Assembly: GCF_001949145.1 (NCBI RefSeq)
Contig: NW_019091400.1
Span: forward strand, 561,135 to 611,342
Direction of reading: 5' to 3'
Length of the DNA stretch: 50,208 bases
DNA from: Acanthaster planci
Taxonomy: Eukaryota > Echinodermata > Asteroidea > Valvatida > Acanthasteridae
Shown here: piece by piece, positions 9,401-19,370 of the stretch
Numbering within the stretch: the stretch's first letter is position 1
Layout: every line of letters begins with the position of its first letter
Made by a program: the position numbers and the translations under genes
The notes under the pieces: generated by a model
The model's database searches: none
Told to the model about the DNA's origin: nothing
What the model saw: only the letters and a program-made list of their open reading frames with translations

Positions 9401-12400
9401 ACTTTTATTTTGGGTAGTTTCAAGTGAAATGCTTGTGCCATTCCAAGAAATCTTTATGCAGCTGAAACTGACGTGCATAGCCTCTGGTCATAGCAAGAAA
9501 TGCAGTGGTGGCACTTGATTACGGATTGCTTATCCACGGTTACTCAGGCCTCTGGATTGCCACCCGCCAGCCCTGGTGGCCCTACAACAGGGATTGAGTC
9601 TGGGGAGCATCCTCAAGCAGGCCAACCCCGTCAGTCACAAGTCCATTGTGTCCTTCCGGTCGCTGCGGGAGGAGGTGCTCGGGGAGTTGTCTCATTCAGA
9701 GCAAGTGGCCGGGGTGAAGGTGAGGGGATTTCATGCCTGTCTCAATTCCAACTCGCTCCACCTTAATGAGGAATTTCTTCTGAAACTTGTAGTCAATTTT
9801 GAGATTTATTTTTTCATGTGACCTGCCTTAGCAAAATGGGTCTAATGTGAAAAACAAACTATTGCCATTTAAAAACACACTGAACCAAACTTTGATTTGC
9901 TCTTTATGTTGTGTCTTGGTGATTGCCTGGTTTCTGGCCATGCCCCTTTGCATTTATTGGTAGTCTTTCTAATGATTTTGGGAATGGGCTGTTTTGCCAG
10001 GGGCAGCACATGTCCGGGCTTAAGTGCATCACCGTGCCTGGTCCAGAAAGTTCAGTTTCATGATTTCAAGCACAGACGTGTGCTAAGCAAAAAAGAAAAA
10101 ATTTGCTTAGCAAAAGTGGGTCGCCAGCTAAAATGAAATGTGACGTGCGTTCCTCGTGACGAGTTTCCGGCCGATTTCTCCTGGGCAGATAGATTTGCTG
10201 AACATCATATCACTTGCTCGGCAATGCCTTTAACTTAGGCCCACAGCTGTTGCCCAATCATCTGAGTTCCAGTTTCTTTCACTTGTGTGGGCTCCATACC
10301 AATGAACTATTTAGCAGTAAAGTTTGCTTTTTTGTATTAACAGTGGAAGCGATTTCCTTTGATGAACAAGTTGCTGAAGGGTCATCGGCGTGGAGAACTG
10401 TCGGTGTTTACGGGGCCCACAGGGTCAGGGAAAACCACCTTCATGGCTGAGTACTCCCTAGATCTCTGCACACAAGGGGTAGGGGAGAAAACAGTTTGTG
10501 AGAGGGATGGGGAGGGGTGTTGTTTATTTGTTTCCCCTCTCTTTTAAAAAAAAAATTAAGCAAGATCAACCTGTAAGCAGATTATAGGCTTTATCAAAAA
10601 CGGTGTGGGTACAAAAAGTGGCTCCTAAAAAGCACCTTACATGTTCATCTTGTAAAAATGTGACCAACCTAGGCAGTGACGTACGGGTATGTCTATATCT
10701 GTGCAGTTATTTCAAGGAGCCTACATCTAAATGTACATGTATGTACCAATTCATACTCAACTTTTTCTGTGTAAATTATCCAAGCACTAAATATAAAACC
10801 TTGGCATACCATTCAGAAAGGCCTGTTTTTAACATGCCAAAAATCACAAAAACTGTTGAAAGGTTTCTACTTTGCAAAATCTATCGTTGGTTTTATTTCC
10901 ACCCTTTGTGTGATGGAAAAAACGTAAAAATTGCCTTTTCTGTATCTTTAAAATCACCCTCAAAGTATTCTGCACTCGGGTAAACAGCAATATACTGATC
11001 ATTAGAACAGGAACAAATCTGCTGTGACAGCCAGCAACAAGTTCACAGGAACAGTGCCGTGTTTTTAACTTCTTTCTCTCACTCTCTGCTTTCCCATCCC
11101 AGGTCAACACACTTTGGGGAAGTTTTGAAATCCAGAATGTTCGTCTAGCCAAGGTCATGTTGACACAGTTTGCACAGTAAGTGAGAATCATAAATGCCAT
11201 TGGTAGGACCCTGCTATACCATAGGTCGGTGAGATTCTCTTGTTATTTTCCCTTTTAATTCCATTGGATATGTAAAAAAAAAACGCTTTTACTTGTTTGT
11301 AAACTTTTGAATCAGTTTCAAACACAATTAATCAGACGGCAAAGTTCTTTTGTCTCAAGAAACATGTAAGTCAAGCCCATTCTTAGTGAAACTAAACTTC
11401 TGTAATTTCCATCTTTCAATATTTCAAAGTGAGGTGAGAAAATATACAAAATTATCTGCCAATTTGAAATAGAGTTAGAACTGCATCATTTTCTTTGGTT
11501 GGATATTTTAAATCTTCAAAATAAAAGGGGCTGTGAAATGAGCATGACAAATATCAACTGGCCCAATTTATTGTCTTGTACAGCTACCCTTTCTTGGTGC
11601 TCTGTAAACGACTGCATTTATCTACAGCTTCTGCTAATATAATGCTCAAGGAATTCTTTTTGGAAACTCGTTTTCCATATGCAGCAAGGTATGAGATGGA
11701 GAGAACCCCCCCTGCTTTGTGTTGGTCATTGTCTCGCAGGAATCAGGGGAATTCCTTTCAGACATCTTGGGAGGATGTGTTAAGTAACAATAGTCTGGAA
11801 TGTGTATAGGGATTGGACATGTTAGGGGGGTACCCCTCGGTCTCATTTCTTGCTGGGTATATCGTTTTCATATACCATTCAGAGCAGTTGACTTAAGTAT
11901 TTTTGGCCCAAAAAATGGTTTGTCTCTGGTCAGACTGATGTTCCGAAATTGATGCGGCGATGGGGCTTTTATTTTTTTCCTCCGGGTTTGGATTGTACAG
12001 ACAATTGCAGACACATTTTGTAGAGTCATGGGACTAGACCAGCTTTATTGTGATTATAAACTGACAATAAACAACTTCATGTCTATAGTCTGCTGTCATT
12101 GGTCAACATCGATCTCCTCGCAATCTTTTGTCCTAAGTAAAAGATCAAGCTGCCCACAAAAAATGTTGAGGCAGTGTGGCAATAGAGGGCGCTGTTGCAG
12201 GTCTCGCAGAGAGAAAAAAAATAGACGTGCATGCTTGAAATCGATGTGCGTGCTGACCAGAGACAAAAGACTTTAGGGGGCCTTTATGTCCCTTTTTTCT
12301 GTGTGACTAGCAAGTCAAGTCCAAGGAGTTCACGCCTGTGTAAGCTGTTCCTCTTGCTTGTCACAGAGTCAACTTAGAGAAGAACCTGGACAAGTTTGAC

Positions 12401-15400
12401 AAGTGGGCAGACAAATTTGAGATGTTGCCTCTCTACTTCATGACATTCCATGGCCAGCAGACACTAAAGGCCGTTATTGAGGTATGAGAAACCGGGGGCC
12501 TCTTCTGCCCGCTGTCAGCTTTTACAGGGGTGTGAGAAATCAGCTTTTAAGCTGATTTCAGCTTTTTTTGGTGAAGTTGTTCACCCTGAATTTCAGCTTT
12601 TTGTACACCCGGTCTGTACAGAAGCACAGGAACTTTTTACATTTCACCTTTTTGCTAGCTGTTTTCAGCTTTAATTTTAAGTGGCCACTCACACCCCTGC
12701 TCTTAGGATTTTTTTTATTCGCAAGGTGTAATAAACAGATTAAACTCAGTCCTAGCCTAAATGCTGTGTAGAATTATTGAAAGAAGAATCTGAAAACAAC
12801 CAGGGTATTCTTCTTGCCTGATACAGGTAGTGTGAGTGTCACCTGTTTGAATAAGATAGCAACAATTTGAAAAATGGATTTGCGCCGGGGATGGAATTAA
12901 TTTGGGATTTTTTTTGCCCTGCCTGACGTGTGGGGCAGGGCCAAAAATCCAAAATCAGTTTTATCCCTGGCACAAATCCGTCTTTGAAATAGTTGTTCAC
13001 GGCACCCACTGCTATATCTGATTCAAGCCAGCTAGCCGACACCAGCAAGCTTGGTGGTCGATTGGTTAAGATGTCTGTACTAGTAAGCAGGATGGCGTCA
13101 CACAGAAACGAGATGGTGGCACGCCTGTTCATTCATATGCATGCGCATGAAAATTATCACGTTTGAAGTAGGGCAGTGCACAAAAACCACAGCAAGAGTT
13201 ACAAAAAAATGGGAAAATTGTCTTCGGGGTACACTTGAAAAAAGGCCTGAAATTTCCCAGCTGCCCTATTGTGAAGGAGTGATCACAGCTTGGCCCATTT
13301 CATCCGACCCCTCCGTCCACACACAAACTCGGAAAGGGAAGTGGTGAGGAGAGATTGTGCTCGAACAATTATACTTTTTATCTTTAGATTCGTTTGAGGA
13401 ATGTCTCATCACTGTCCTGCAGTTCCGAGATGGAATGCTTTCAGATCAAGGCTACTCAGATGAACTCTCATTGTGAGGTTGGCGGCTCAAGGCAAATCAC
13501 TTTGATTGGATAAACAGATCTTTGTCACACGTGACCCGCTCTGTGAATATGAATCACAAATCACCAGGGTTACTGAGTCCTTTAAAAGAATCTTGCAAAA
13601 TGGAAATCAGTAGGAATTGTCAACATCCTTTTACAATGGTAGTGTTGTCCACTGAAAACTAATATCGGTACGTGTAAAAGACTTTAAAAAGAAATTTCAG
13701 TAAACTCTAGCGGAGAACAAGTTGCCTGACATTCACCTTGTCATTTTCCCACCAAGTGTTTAATTTTGAAATTGTGCCAACACTTCGCAGCTGTAAGCAG
13801 CTGTAGTACCTGCGGCAATATTCTGGTAAACATCCGTATCAGTGCCTACCAGTTGCCAACCAGTTTACTTTTTTTTTTCATTCTGTTAATCGTTAATCTC
13901 GGAGTTCAACCGTGCACAGTTTCAACAGGAAATCCGGGATTTCCCCGCAGGAGAGATGGGACTCGGCACCACAAATCTTGGATAGCCCTGCTGCTTTAGT
14001 GTTGATCGGGCCAGTATGGACATGTTCCTGTTTGTTGCGGAAGTCGCATTATCCGGATGTGTAGAATTAATGGATAGCATAAGACCTTAAGCCAGTGGTC
14101 TTAAAATTTTTTTCAGATAGGAAACTGCTTGGATCATTGATCTCTGGGGTTTGAATTTGGCCTAGCAGGTGCTTATGTCCAATGGAGTTCAGGAGAATTG
14201 ACGTACATTGGGGAAGATTGTGATTTTGTTAAAGTGGCCTTATGTTGAAACTGGTTGCATACGACAGATTTTAGTCTTCAGCTGCAAATTTATTAATGAC
14301 ATGCTGGCTGCAGTTCTTGTAGTTTTAGACACCAGTTTGTTGGTTACAGATTCTATACAGTTATGTGTTCATTTGACAATCGTAAAACCTATTTCATTTG
14401 ACAATCATAAATTGGTAAATTTACTCTTACAAAGATTTCTCCACTGGCTTTTTCCTTAAAGTTTATTCAAAGGGGGAGTTTCTTGTCTTCCACCTTTGCC
14501 GTCTGGGACTGATTCCCGGCCCAGTCCACATATGGATTGGGTTTCTGTCCCTATCTGATTCAGTGGGTTTCACCCAGAATATCCCTGTGGAGTTTTCCTC
14601 CCTCTTTTAAAACTGTAACTGCTTCTTATTGTCTCCGCTCTTCAGATTTCTTCAAGGAAAAAATAATAATAATAGAAATGGGCAGAGCAGATGCTAACAG
14701 TGTAAATGAGAAGCTCAGGGTGTCCCTAATTCACAGATGAATGCACTGTGGTTCCAGTTATGTAAATACATGTATAAACAAAATGTCTCAAAGCTATGCG
14801 AAAGGCACATGTAATCTCCGTTACGAAAGATCTTGTTTTGTTTGATACAGGCTATGTCCCACGCTGTGTATGTGCACGACATTGAGCATGTCATAGTTGA
14901 TAATTTGCAGTTCATGGTGGGCTATTCCGACAAGCAGTTTATGTTGGAGCGCTTCGCCATGTACGACCACATCATTGCCGCCTTCCGCAAGTTTGCCACT
15001 AACAACAACTGTCACGTGACTGTCGTCATCCATCCAAGAAAGGTTGGGGCTTTTGGATTTTTTCTCCCCCATTAAATCATTCCCAACAACTAATTAAATG
15101 CATGAGGAACTTGGCTAGAGGATTTGGTACTTCCATAAAATACTGAGATTTCCAGGGAATGTTTGACAAAAAAATATCCAATGAAACTCCCCATAATCTA
15201 AAGGGATCATTTTGCTCAGTCACTATATTTTGAATTGGTAATAATTATATTAGTGGTCTAACCTTTTGATTAAAGTGTCCGTAGACAGATCAGGTTTGTG
15301 ATGGACTTCGGCTGCAGCATTGACATTGACCACAGCACCTCGCACTAAAGTTGATCTTTGAACGGGCATATGTCTTTTTGGTGAACTTCTCAGGAGAACG

Positions 15401-18400
15401 CCTCAGAGGAGCTGCAGACTGCCTCCATCTTTGGCAGCGCCAAGGCCTCCCAAGAAGCCGACAATGTCTTTATCCTCCAGGACCGTAGGCTGACCGCGCT
15501 CAGAGGCCGCAAGTACATCCAGGTACTTGAACAGAAAAGACCAGTGTTGCAGTTGCCTAATTCACAATTAAACACTATTCACTAGTCGCTGCACACACTT
15601 CCACAAGCACTAGTCACTTCTAACAATTGGTGAGCAAGTACAAGGAAGTGTCATCATCACGATTCATCACGAGTTGGCAATGGCCAGAATTTCTGATATT
15701 TGCACTCCTGATGTATATATTGAGACTCATTATACAATACCTGCATGAATCCCCATCATCTGAATGGTGGATTGTTGATCACATGGAATTGAATTATTTG
15801 TAGCAACCTACAGCTTGCGCACAACGCGTGCATGATACACATGGAGAATGTAGAAAATTTGTAACAACTGTGCATTAGAAATGGATAGCAAACACCTCCG
15901 GATCGATTGGATAATGAACACCTCTGGATTGATTGCACTGCTGCTTCCTTGTGGTGGGGCTGTGGGGTAAAATATTCACGGCAACATGGAGGACTTAGAT
16001 CCGATCCGACGTTCGCAATTTTAATTGATGGAGGAATTGACGAGCTTGTCAATGCACCTGATGCTGCCAGGGCTAAGAGACAAATGAAATATGCTACAAG
16101 TAAACCAATCAGATGACGAGGATTTATACAGGTGTTGTATGAAACAAATAAGGAATGTTTCATATTTGTGCGATCAAAGTAAGAATAATTGCATTCGGTG
16201 ACAGATGAAGTGGTCTATTCCACTCGGCTTTGCCTTGTGGAATAGACTGTTTCATCTGTTACTTTGTGCAACTATTGTTACCGTAGCACTCATAAACATT
16301 CATTTTTTGTATATTGTTACATTTCTTCCACAAGCCAAGGGTTCCTGAAACTTCTGAGAAACTCTTAGAACTCACCTCTGAATACTTCTCAAGCAGTTGC
16401 AAGTACTTGTGAAGCACTCATCTACAACTGTGGTAATAATCCCCCTCAAAGGGCAAATGAAAGGTGCCAGTACTTGTACATGACAAATGATTTGCTGTGG
16501 CTGATTGTAGTACACACGGCCGGCTATGGAAGCTCCAAGCTAGTGGCTTTTATGCATTTCTTATAGGTGCATATGTAATATCCCGCCCAAGCCAAATAAT
16601 TTGGATATGGCTTGCATATTGCTAGTTATGTACTGTCCATGTGTGTCATTTCTGGTATCTTGGCCTAGTCTCCAGTCTTGTTTTCATTGCTGGCCCCAGG
16701 CAGTTGTTGGGATTTTTGATATCTTGGCACTATCTGAGTTTGGAGCTTCGGGTTTGAGTGTTAAGAAATTATGCAGTCTCTTGAATCGAGACCCATAGGC
16801 TGAAATATCCTTGTGTCTGATGTCAAAACTGTGGTGTGAAAGAAATATCATTTGGATCCTGTTTGGTAACATTTCAAAACTGGCAGTGGAGCTTGAAACC
16901 AAAGAAAGTAATAAAGCCAAGATGGAGAAAAAAGGACCAATTACATGTAGATTGAAAGACTTCTGAGTTTCACATGAGGTTTGAAACTCATAATCCAGAG
17001 AAGTTTGACCCACTTGTGCCCTGTTCTCCCTCTCCAGTTATCTCCAGCCTGCCAATCTCCTGGCCAAACCCAGCGTCGGGCTTGATGTGCACCATATTCT
17101 GGGTCGTGTCGGGGCCAGTCCCAGGCTGGTAGAGGAATAAACAGTTTAGTGTTGGCACGGCAAGTGGATAGTTTCACAGGAATCTGCATTAAGCAGATAT
17201 CTGGCCCTCAGCTTAGATTATCCCGTCAGCAAAGCGGGGAGTCTGTTTTTGAAGACATGTGACTCAATGAATCATGCCCAGAGTCACTGCAGGCAGATGT
17301 GCATACCTGCCCATCTCCACATTTTTTTGAGCACGCACATAAAGTCTGAGCAATCTGTGAAGGCAGGTTGTGTGTTGATCTTGAATCTGACTGCTGTACT
17401 TGGCCCGTTGTAGCACATATTATCCAGTGGCAGTGCCCTTGAGTGTTGCCGTTCGAAGTTGAGAAACACAGTGTTGTATAAGTATTGTTGAAATGACTTG
17501 TTAGAATCTGGATTTTAGGTGTTTATCATATGGTGAAAGTTGGCCCATGTATCTTGGCATTTCTGTGAGACTCGAAATTTCTGCCAATATCTTACAAGCT
17601 GTTCAGAGGGTGAAAAGAAATTACTGCCCGTCATAGTAGCAGTCAACAATTATGTCTGTCAGAATTGTTGACTGCTACTATGACGGGCAGTAATTTCTTC
17701 GTGTGTGCTCATTGGGCATGAATTACATCATTGCCGCGTAACGTTTGATAAGTGCTCAGTTTTTGTTTCGGACATGATAAGATAGAGTAAAGATCTGGCA
17801 GTACAGTTCACATCTGATTAGCTGACTGCAATCGGCCTTTCTTGGTTTTGGTGTACAAGATACTAAAGTTTCTAAAGTGTGGAAGTATAAAATGTCTTTA
17901 ACCCTAACTACCTAGGATATGTGCGAAATTATATTAAAATTGGAGGGTTCAGGACTGATAGGGTTAAAAAGGAAAAAGAAGACATCTGGGTCATTCATTG
18001 AGGAGGTCAGACTGTAAGTTATAACAATTCTATTAAAGTTTGTTTTCATCTGAGATGACTACTCTCTCCGGTTTTTCCTCTGTCATCTTTTTTTTTCATT
18101 TTCAAATGGTCACTGAGAAATAAATGTTGACTTAATTTTGTGGAGACTTATTCTGAGGTGTAGTCCTTCAAAGAAGAACTGATGAGTTTAGAACATGTTA
18201 GAAATTTTTCAATTCTTTGTCGTCTTCACAGATTGTCAAGAATAGATTTGACGGTGACCTGGGCATCATGCCGCTGTACTTCAACAAAGAGACTCGGACC
18301 ATGTCACCCCCATCCAAGTTGCGCAACAAGAAAGCTTACAGTGGGAAACTCCTCAAATTGGGAGAGACCAATGAACTGGAAGACTCGTACGAGCTGTTTG

Positions 18401-18453
18401 AGGAGTTGATGCTCATTAACAAGCAGGAGGATGAACTCGGAAGGGGTGAATGA
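5745..18453 (+). CDS. TWNK: Twinkle mitochondrial DNA helicase gene (12 exons)
   Basis: The joined exons give an 812-residue Twinkle, the 5'-3' replicative helicase of the mitochondrial nucleoid and a relative of phage T7 gp4. All 11 introns are GT-AG and all junctions keep frame. Order of parts: a basic N-terminal presequence (mitochondrial targeting); a zinc-ribbon-like region (C209PFC212, H235CVCQC240); a degenerate TOPRIM/primase-like domain (about 390-450); a linker; then a RecA-type helicase core. The core has Walker A GPTGSGKT (548-555), GSFEIQN after it, Walker B HVIVDN (D649), the [10 protein letters not shown] motif and the arginine-finger segment KNRFDGD (R744). The human protein is 684 residues; the excess lies in a longer N-terminus. 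The gene shares its strand with MOB2. Identity is firm; the exact start codon (5730 or 5745) and 5' UTR are less sure, and a TTATCCAG acceptor-like site just upstream could join a non-coding first exon. Confidence 0.95.
6447..6946. other. TWNK intron 1, with a tRNA-SINE-like piece
   Basis: A 502-bp intron (6445-6946). On the minus strand, about 6890 to 6790, it carries a B-box-like stretch (GGGGTTCGTGCCCAGCTG) followed by GTTGGCCACA. This resembles the better-preserved tRNA-like SINE at 36125-36316. The similarity covers only about 45 bp, so this assignment is tentative. Confidence 0.35.
6947..7200 (+). CDS. TWNK: TWNK exon 2: zinc-ribbon second half and domain linker
   Basis: A 254-nt exon that completes codon 234 and ends at residue 318. 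It opens with HCVCQC, three cysteines placed where bacteriophage and plant-type primase helicases have their second CxxC. It continues through a region like human Twinkle (WEGAMEL, then IDRLRATMG). Acceptor TTTGACCAG; donor GAG/GTGAGA. Confidence 0.9.
7478..7644 (+). CDS. TWNK: TWNK exon 3: primase-like domain
   Basis: A 167-nt exon, residues 319-374 (last codon split), beginning [20 protein letters not shown]. It matches the TDDTLKRFSVRYL-type stretch of animal Twinkle at the start of the primase-like fold. Acceptor TTGCATAG; donor AG/GTCAGT. Confidence 0.9.
7990..8146 (+). CDS. TWNK: TWNK exon 4: degenerate TOPRIM, first half
   Basis: A 157-nt exon, residues 374-426. [20 protein letters not shown] is followed by VLDALAV and ALPNG, the first TOPRIM strand-loop-helix. 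The catalytic glutamate expected before Gly (EG.xD in active primases) is alanine here (A397), while the following Gly and Asp remain. Donor GAG/GTATCA. Confidence 0.9.
8534..8655 (+). CDS. TWNK: TWNK exon 5: degenerate TOPRIM, second half
   Basis: A 122-nt exon, residues 427-467. [20 protein letters not shown] is the metazoan form of the TOPRIM DxD segment. The first aspartate is replaced by glycine (GND), as in human Twinkle (GDD), consistent with loss of primase chemistry. Acceptor TTTCCAAG; donor AG/GTGTGG. Confidence 0.92.
8737..8965. mobile_element. TIR element (MITE family 1), copy A
   Basis: A 229-bp element inside TWNK intron 5, with inverted ends GGGTCATTCTATAAA / TTTATGGAATGACCC. 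It is flanked by ATAT on both sides, either a target duplication or an extension of the palindrome. Its interior (for example TGATATTTCCATGTCAAAT, and GTAACAGGAACACAAA) is recognisably the same as copies B (33121-33409) and C (36784-37036). Too short to code; presumed non-autonomous. Confidence 0.8.
9548..9719 (+). CDS. TWNK: TWNK exon 6: primase-helicase linker
   Basis: A 172-nt exon, residues 467-524. It contains [20 protein letters not shown], the near-invariant linker region of animal Twinkle that mediates subunit-subunit contacts in the ring. In humans this region is a hotspot of progressive ophthalmoplegia mutations. Acceptor TTACTCAG; donor AAG/GTGAGG. Confidence 0.94.
10081..10112. 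repeat. Short intronic hairpin
   Basis: A perfect 11-bp inverted repeat, TGCTAAGCAAA and TTTGCTTAGCA, around an A-rich 10-base loop in TWNK intron 6. Likely part of a dispersed repeat; no further evidence of function. Confidence 0.5.
10344..10478 (+). CDS. TWNK: TWNK exon 7: Walker A
   Basis: A 135-nt exon, residues 525-569. [20 protein letters not shown] is the P-loop that binds NTP phosphates, almost identical to human Twinkle. Acceptor TTAACAG; donor GGG/GTAGGG. Confidence 0.96.
11103..11176 (+). CDS. TWNK: TWNK exon 8: H1a region
   Basis: A 74-nt exon, residues 570-594. [20 protein letters not shown] carries the catalytic glutamate (SFE) that activates water for NTP hydrolysis in this family. 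Acceptor CATCCCAG; donor CA/GTAAGT. Confidence 0.95.
11905..12283. mobile_element. TIR element in TWNK intron 8
   Basis: Inverted terminal sequence TTTGTCTCTGGTCAG at 11919-11933 is matched perfectly by its complement at 12253-12267. Weaker symmetry extends out to GGCCC on the left and GGGGGCC on the right. The body of about 350 bp is non-coding. This reads as a MITE-like insertion in the 1.2-kb intron; I see no clear target duplication. Confidence 0.6.
12367..12481 (+). CDS. TWNK: TWNK exon 9: helicase core
   Basis: A 115-nt exon, residues 594-632. [20 protein letters not shown] then [11 protein letters not shown] is the conserved block between Walker A and Walker B in Twinkle. Acceptor TTGTCACAG; donor GAG/GTATGA. 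Confidence 0.96.
12525..12699. mobile_element. hAT-like MITE
   Basis: A 175-bp element bounded by perfect 12-bp inverted repeats CAGGGGTGTGAG / CTCACACCCCTG. The CAGGGGTG start is typical of hAT-superfamily ends. The interior repeats a CAGCTTT word several times in both orientations. An 8-bp target duplication is not convincing (AGCTTTTA versus CTCTTAGG), so it is probably old. It lies 43 bases after TWNK exon 9. Confidence 0.6.
12845..13035. repeat. Imperfect foldback in TWNK intron 9
   Basis: Arms of about 60 bp pair imperfectly. The clearest blocks are ATTTGCGCCGGGGAT versus ATCCCTGGCACAAAT, and GCCCTGCC versus GGCAGGGC around a TGACGTGTGG loop near 12930-12945. Resembles a degraded MITE. 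Confidence 0.55.
13140..14465. other. TWNK intron 9, remainder
   Basis: AT-rich intronic sequence without a recognisable gene or strong repeat. Short open frames here have no family resemblance. Confidence 0.4.
14470..14680 (+). mobile_element. tRNA-derived SINE, copy 2
   Basis: Body matches the SINE at 5205-5420 in order and spacing: CCCAGTCCACA, a GGGTTT block, CCCTATCTGATTCAGTGGGT, ACCCAGA, then GAGTTTTCCTCC. The B box is decayed (GACTGATTCCCGG). It ends near an A-rich tail with ATAATAATA at about 14661-14672. Confidence 0.55.
14851..15042 (+). CDS. TWNK: TWNK exon 10: Walker B
   Basis: A 192-nt exon, residues 633-696. [20 protein letters not shown] contains the Walker B aspartate (D649). 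[20 protein letters not shown] then RK follows, the conserved strand leading to the H3-type motif. Acceptor TTGATACAG; donor AAG/GTTGGG. Confidence 0.96.
15394..15522 (+). CDS. TWNK: TWNK exon 11: motif H4 region
   Basis: A 129-nt exon, residues 697-739. [20 protein letters not shown] is the DNA-contact motif of DnaB-type helicases, followed by ILQDRRL. Acceptor TTCTCAG; donor CAG/GTACTT. Confidence 0.96.
16198..16262. repeat. 65-nt hairpin
   Basis: Arms 16198-16223 and 16237-16262 pair at 22 of 26 positions around a 13-base loop (TCGGCTTTGCCTT). It could be a small foldback transposon remnant or an expressed stem-loop. Size and near-perfect pairing resemble a microRNA precursor only superficially. 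Confidence 0.65.
17615..17699. repeat. Perfect 37-bp hairpin
   Basis: Arm 17615-17651 (begins AAGAAATTACTGCCCG) and arm 17663-17699 are exact reverse complements, with an 11-base loop (ATGTCTGTCAG). Perfect symmetry implies a recent origin or active maintenance. If the TWNK transcript or another RNA covers it, a fully paired 37-bp RNA stem would form. Confidence 0.9.
18232..18453 (+). CDS. TWNK: TWNK exon 12: arginine finger and C-terminus
   Basis: A 222-nt terminal coding exon, residues 740-812 and [23 protein letters not shown] holds the arginine finger (R744) that completes the neighbouring subunit's NTP site. The acidic C-terminal tail ([20 protein letters not shown]) is poorly conserved between animals. 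Acceptor TCTTCACAG. Confidence 0.95.
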   Translation: MVKNRFDGDLGIMPLYFNKETRTMSPPSKLRNKKAYSGKLLKLGETNELEDSYELFEELMLINKQEDELGRGE

Positions 18454-18985
18454 ACCAATCAGATGCAAGGAATTGGTGGATGGGGGGGGGACTCAGAGTC
18501 AAATTTTTTGTTAAATGTCATCAGAGAAGACAACTGTTGGGGTATTACATTTATTTTCAGTTCTCTATCTTTCAAGTTGGGTAAAAAGCCCTAGATATTT
18601 AGCCTGTCTCATCAGAAAGGCCATACAGGTTTTATAAGAAATCCTTTCATTTTAGGGTCTCATCTCCTTAAAAATTTAGCCCCCCCCAAAAAAAATTTGG
18701 TACTGGTTCCCTTGAAGGAAGATAGCTTGACGTGAAAGGGTTTGGAAAACATCTTGATTTCTTTACAACCCAGCCAGAACAACAGCTGAAGGAAATGGAC
18801 CAATCACAGTAGATCTTTACTCATGATGCGTCAACATAGAGCTTCCATTGAGAAGAAATTGTCCAATCACAGAAGGCCTGTAATTTCACTTTTTGTAAAA
18901 GCAGCTGGTTTCAGTATGATACATGCAGTGCAGACGAAGCAAGGTCTTGTGTTGTACTGTAAGTCTAATAAATATTTTTAATAGT
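18454..18985 (+). other. Probable TWNK 3' UTR
   Basis: A canonical AATAAA at 18967-18972 about 0.5 kb after the stop is the best cleavage signal. CAATCACAG-type words occur twice, at about 18803 and 18870. Confidence 0.5.
18967..18972 (+). terminator. Polyadenylation signal, probable TWNK
   Basis: AATAAA followed within 15 bases by a T-rich stretch. It is the first canonical signal after the TWNK stop codon that I noticed. Confidence 0.5.
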
Positions 18986-19370
18986 GCCATAAATATTTTA
19001 AGTATAGATTGAAGTGAATTGCCCTGAGAGACATGTTAGCATTCACAGCCAGAAAACGATATTATTTCTATTTTAGTAATGTGCGGTTGGCACATACATG
19101 TAGTGTTTAAATGTGAAAAAATGCATTGTTTTATGCAGAATTTGCACATTTACAGGAAGCATTGATGAATTGTGAATTTCCCTCAAATACATGTACTGCT
19201 GCTTTTTGCCAATTTTGAATTCTCAGGACACTGGGGTGGTACATCCCTGCTCTGGAAACTGTATCTGTAGACTTTTTCAGTGAACCATTGCCCACATGAC
19301 AAGATCAGAAACTTCCTTAAAATAAGATTGTGACTGTCTTGTGGGCTGAATTTTTCTCAATCACTCTTAT

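Larger units (their letters stand above)
15523..18231. other. TWNK intron 11 (2.7 kb)
   Basis: The longest TWNK intron. Apart from two hairpins annotated separately (16198-16262 and 17615-17699) I see no gene in it. Small open frames at 15756-16163, 16684-17013 and 16941-17189 show no resemblance to known proteins and overlap each other on both strands. Confidence 0.6.
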
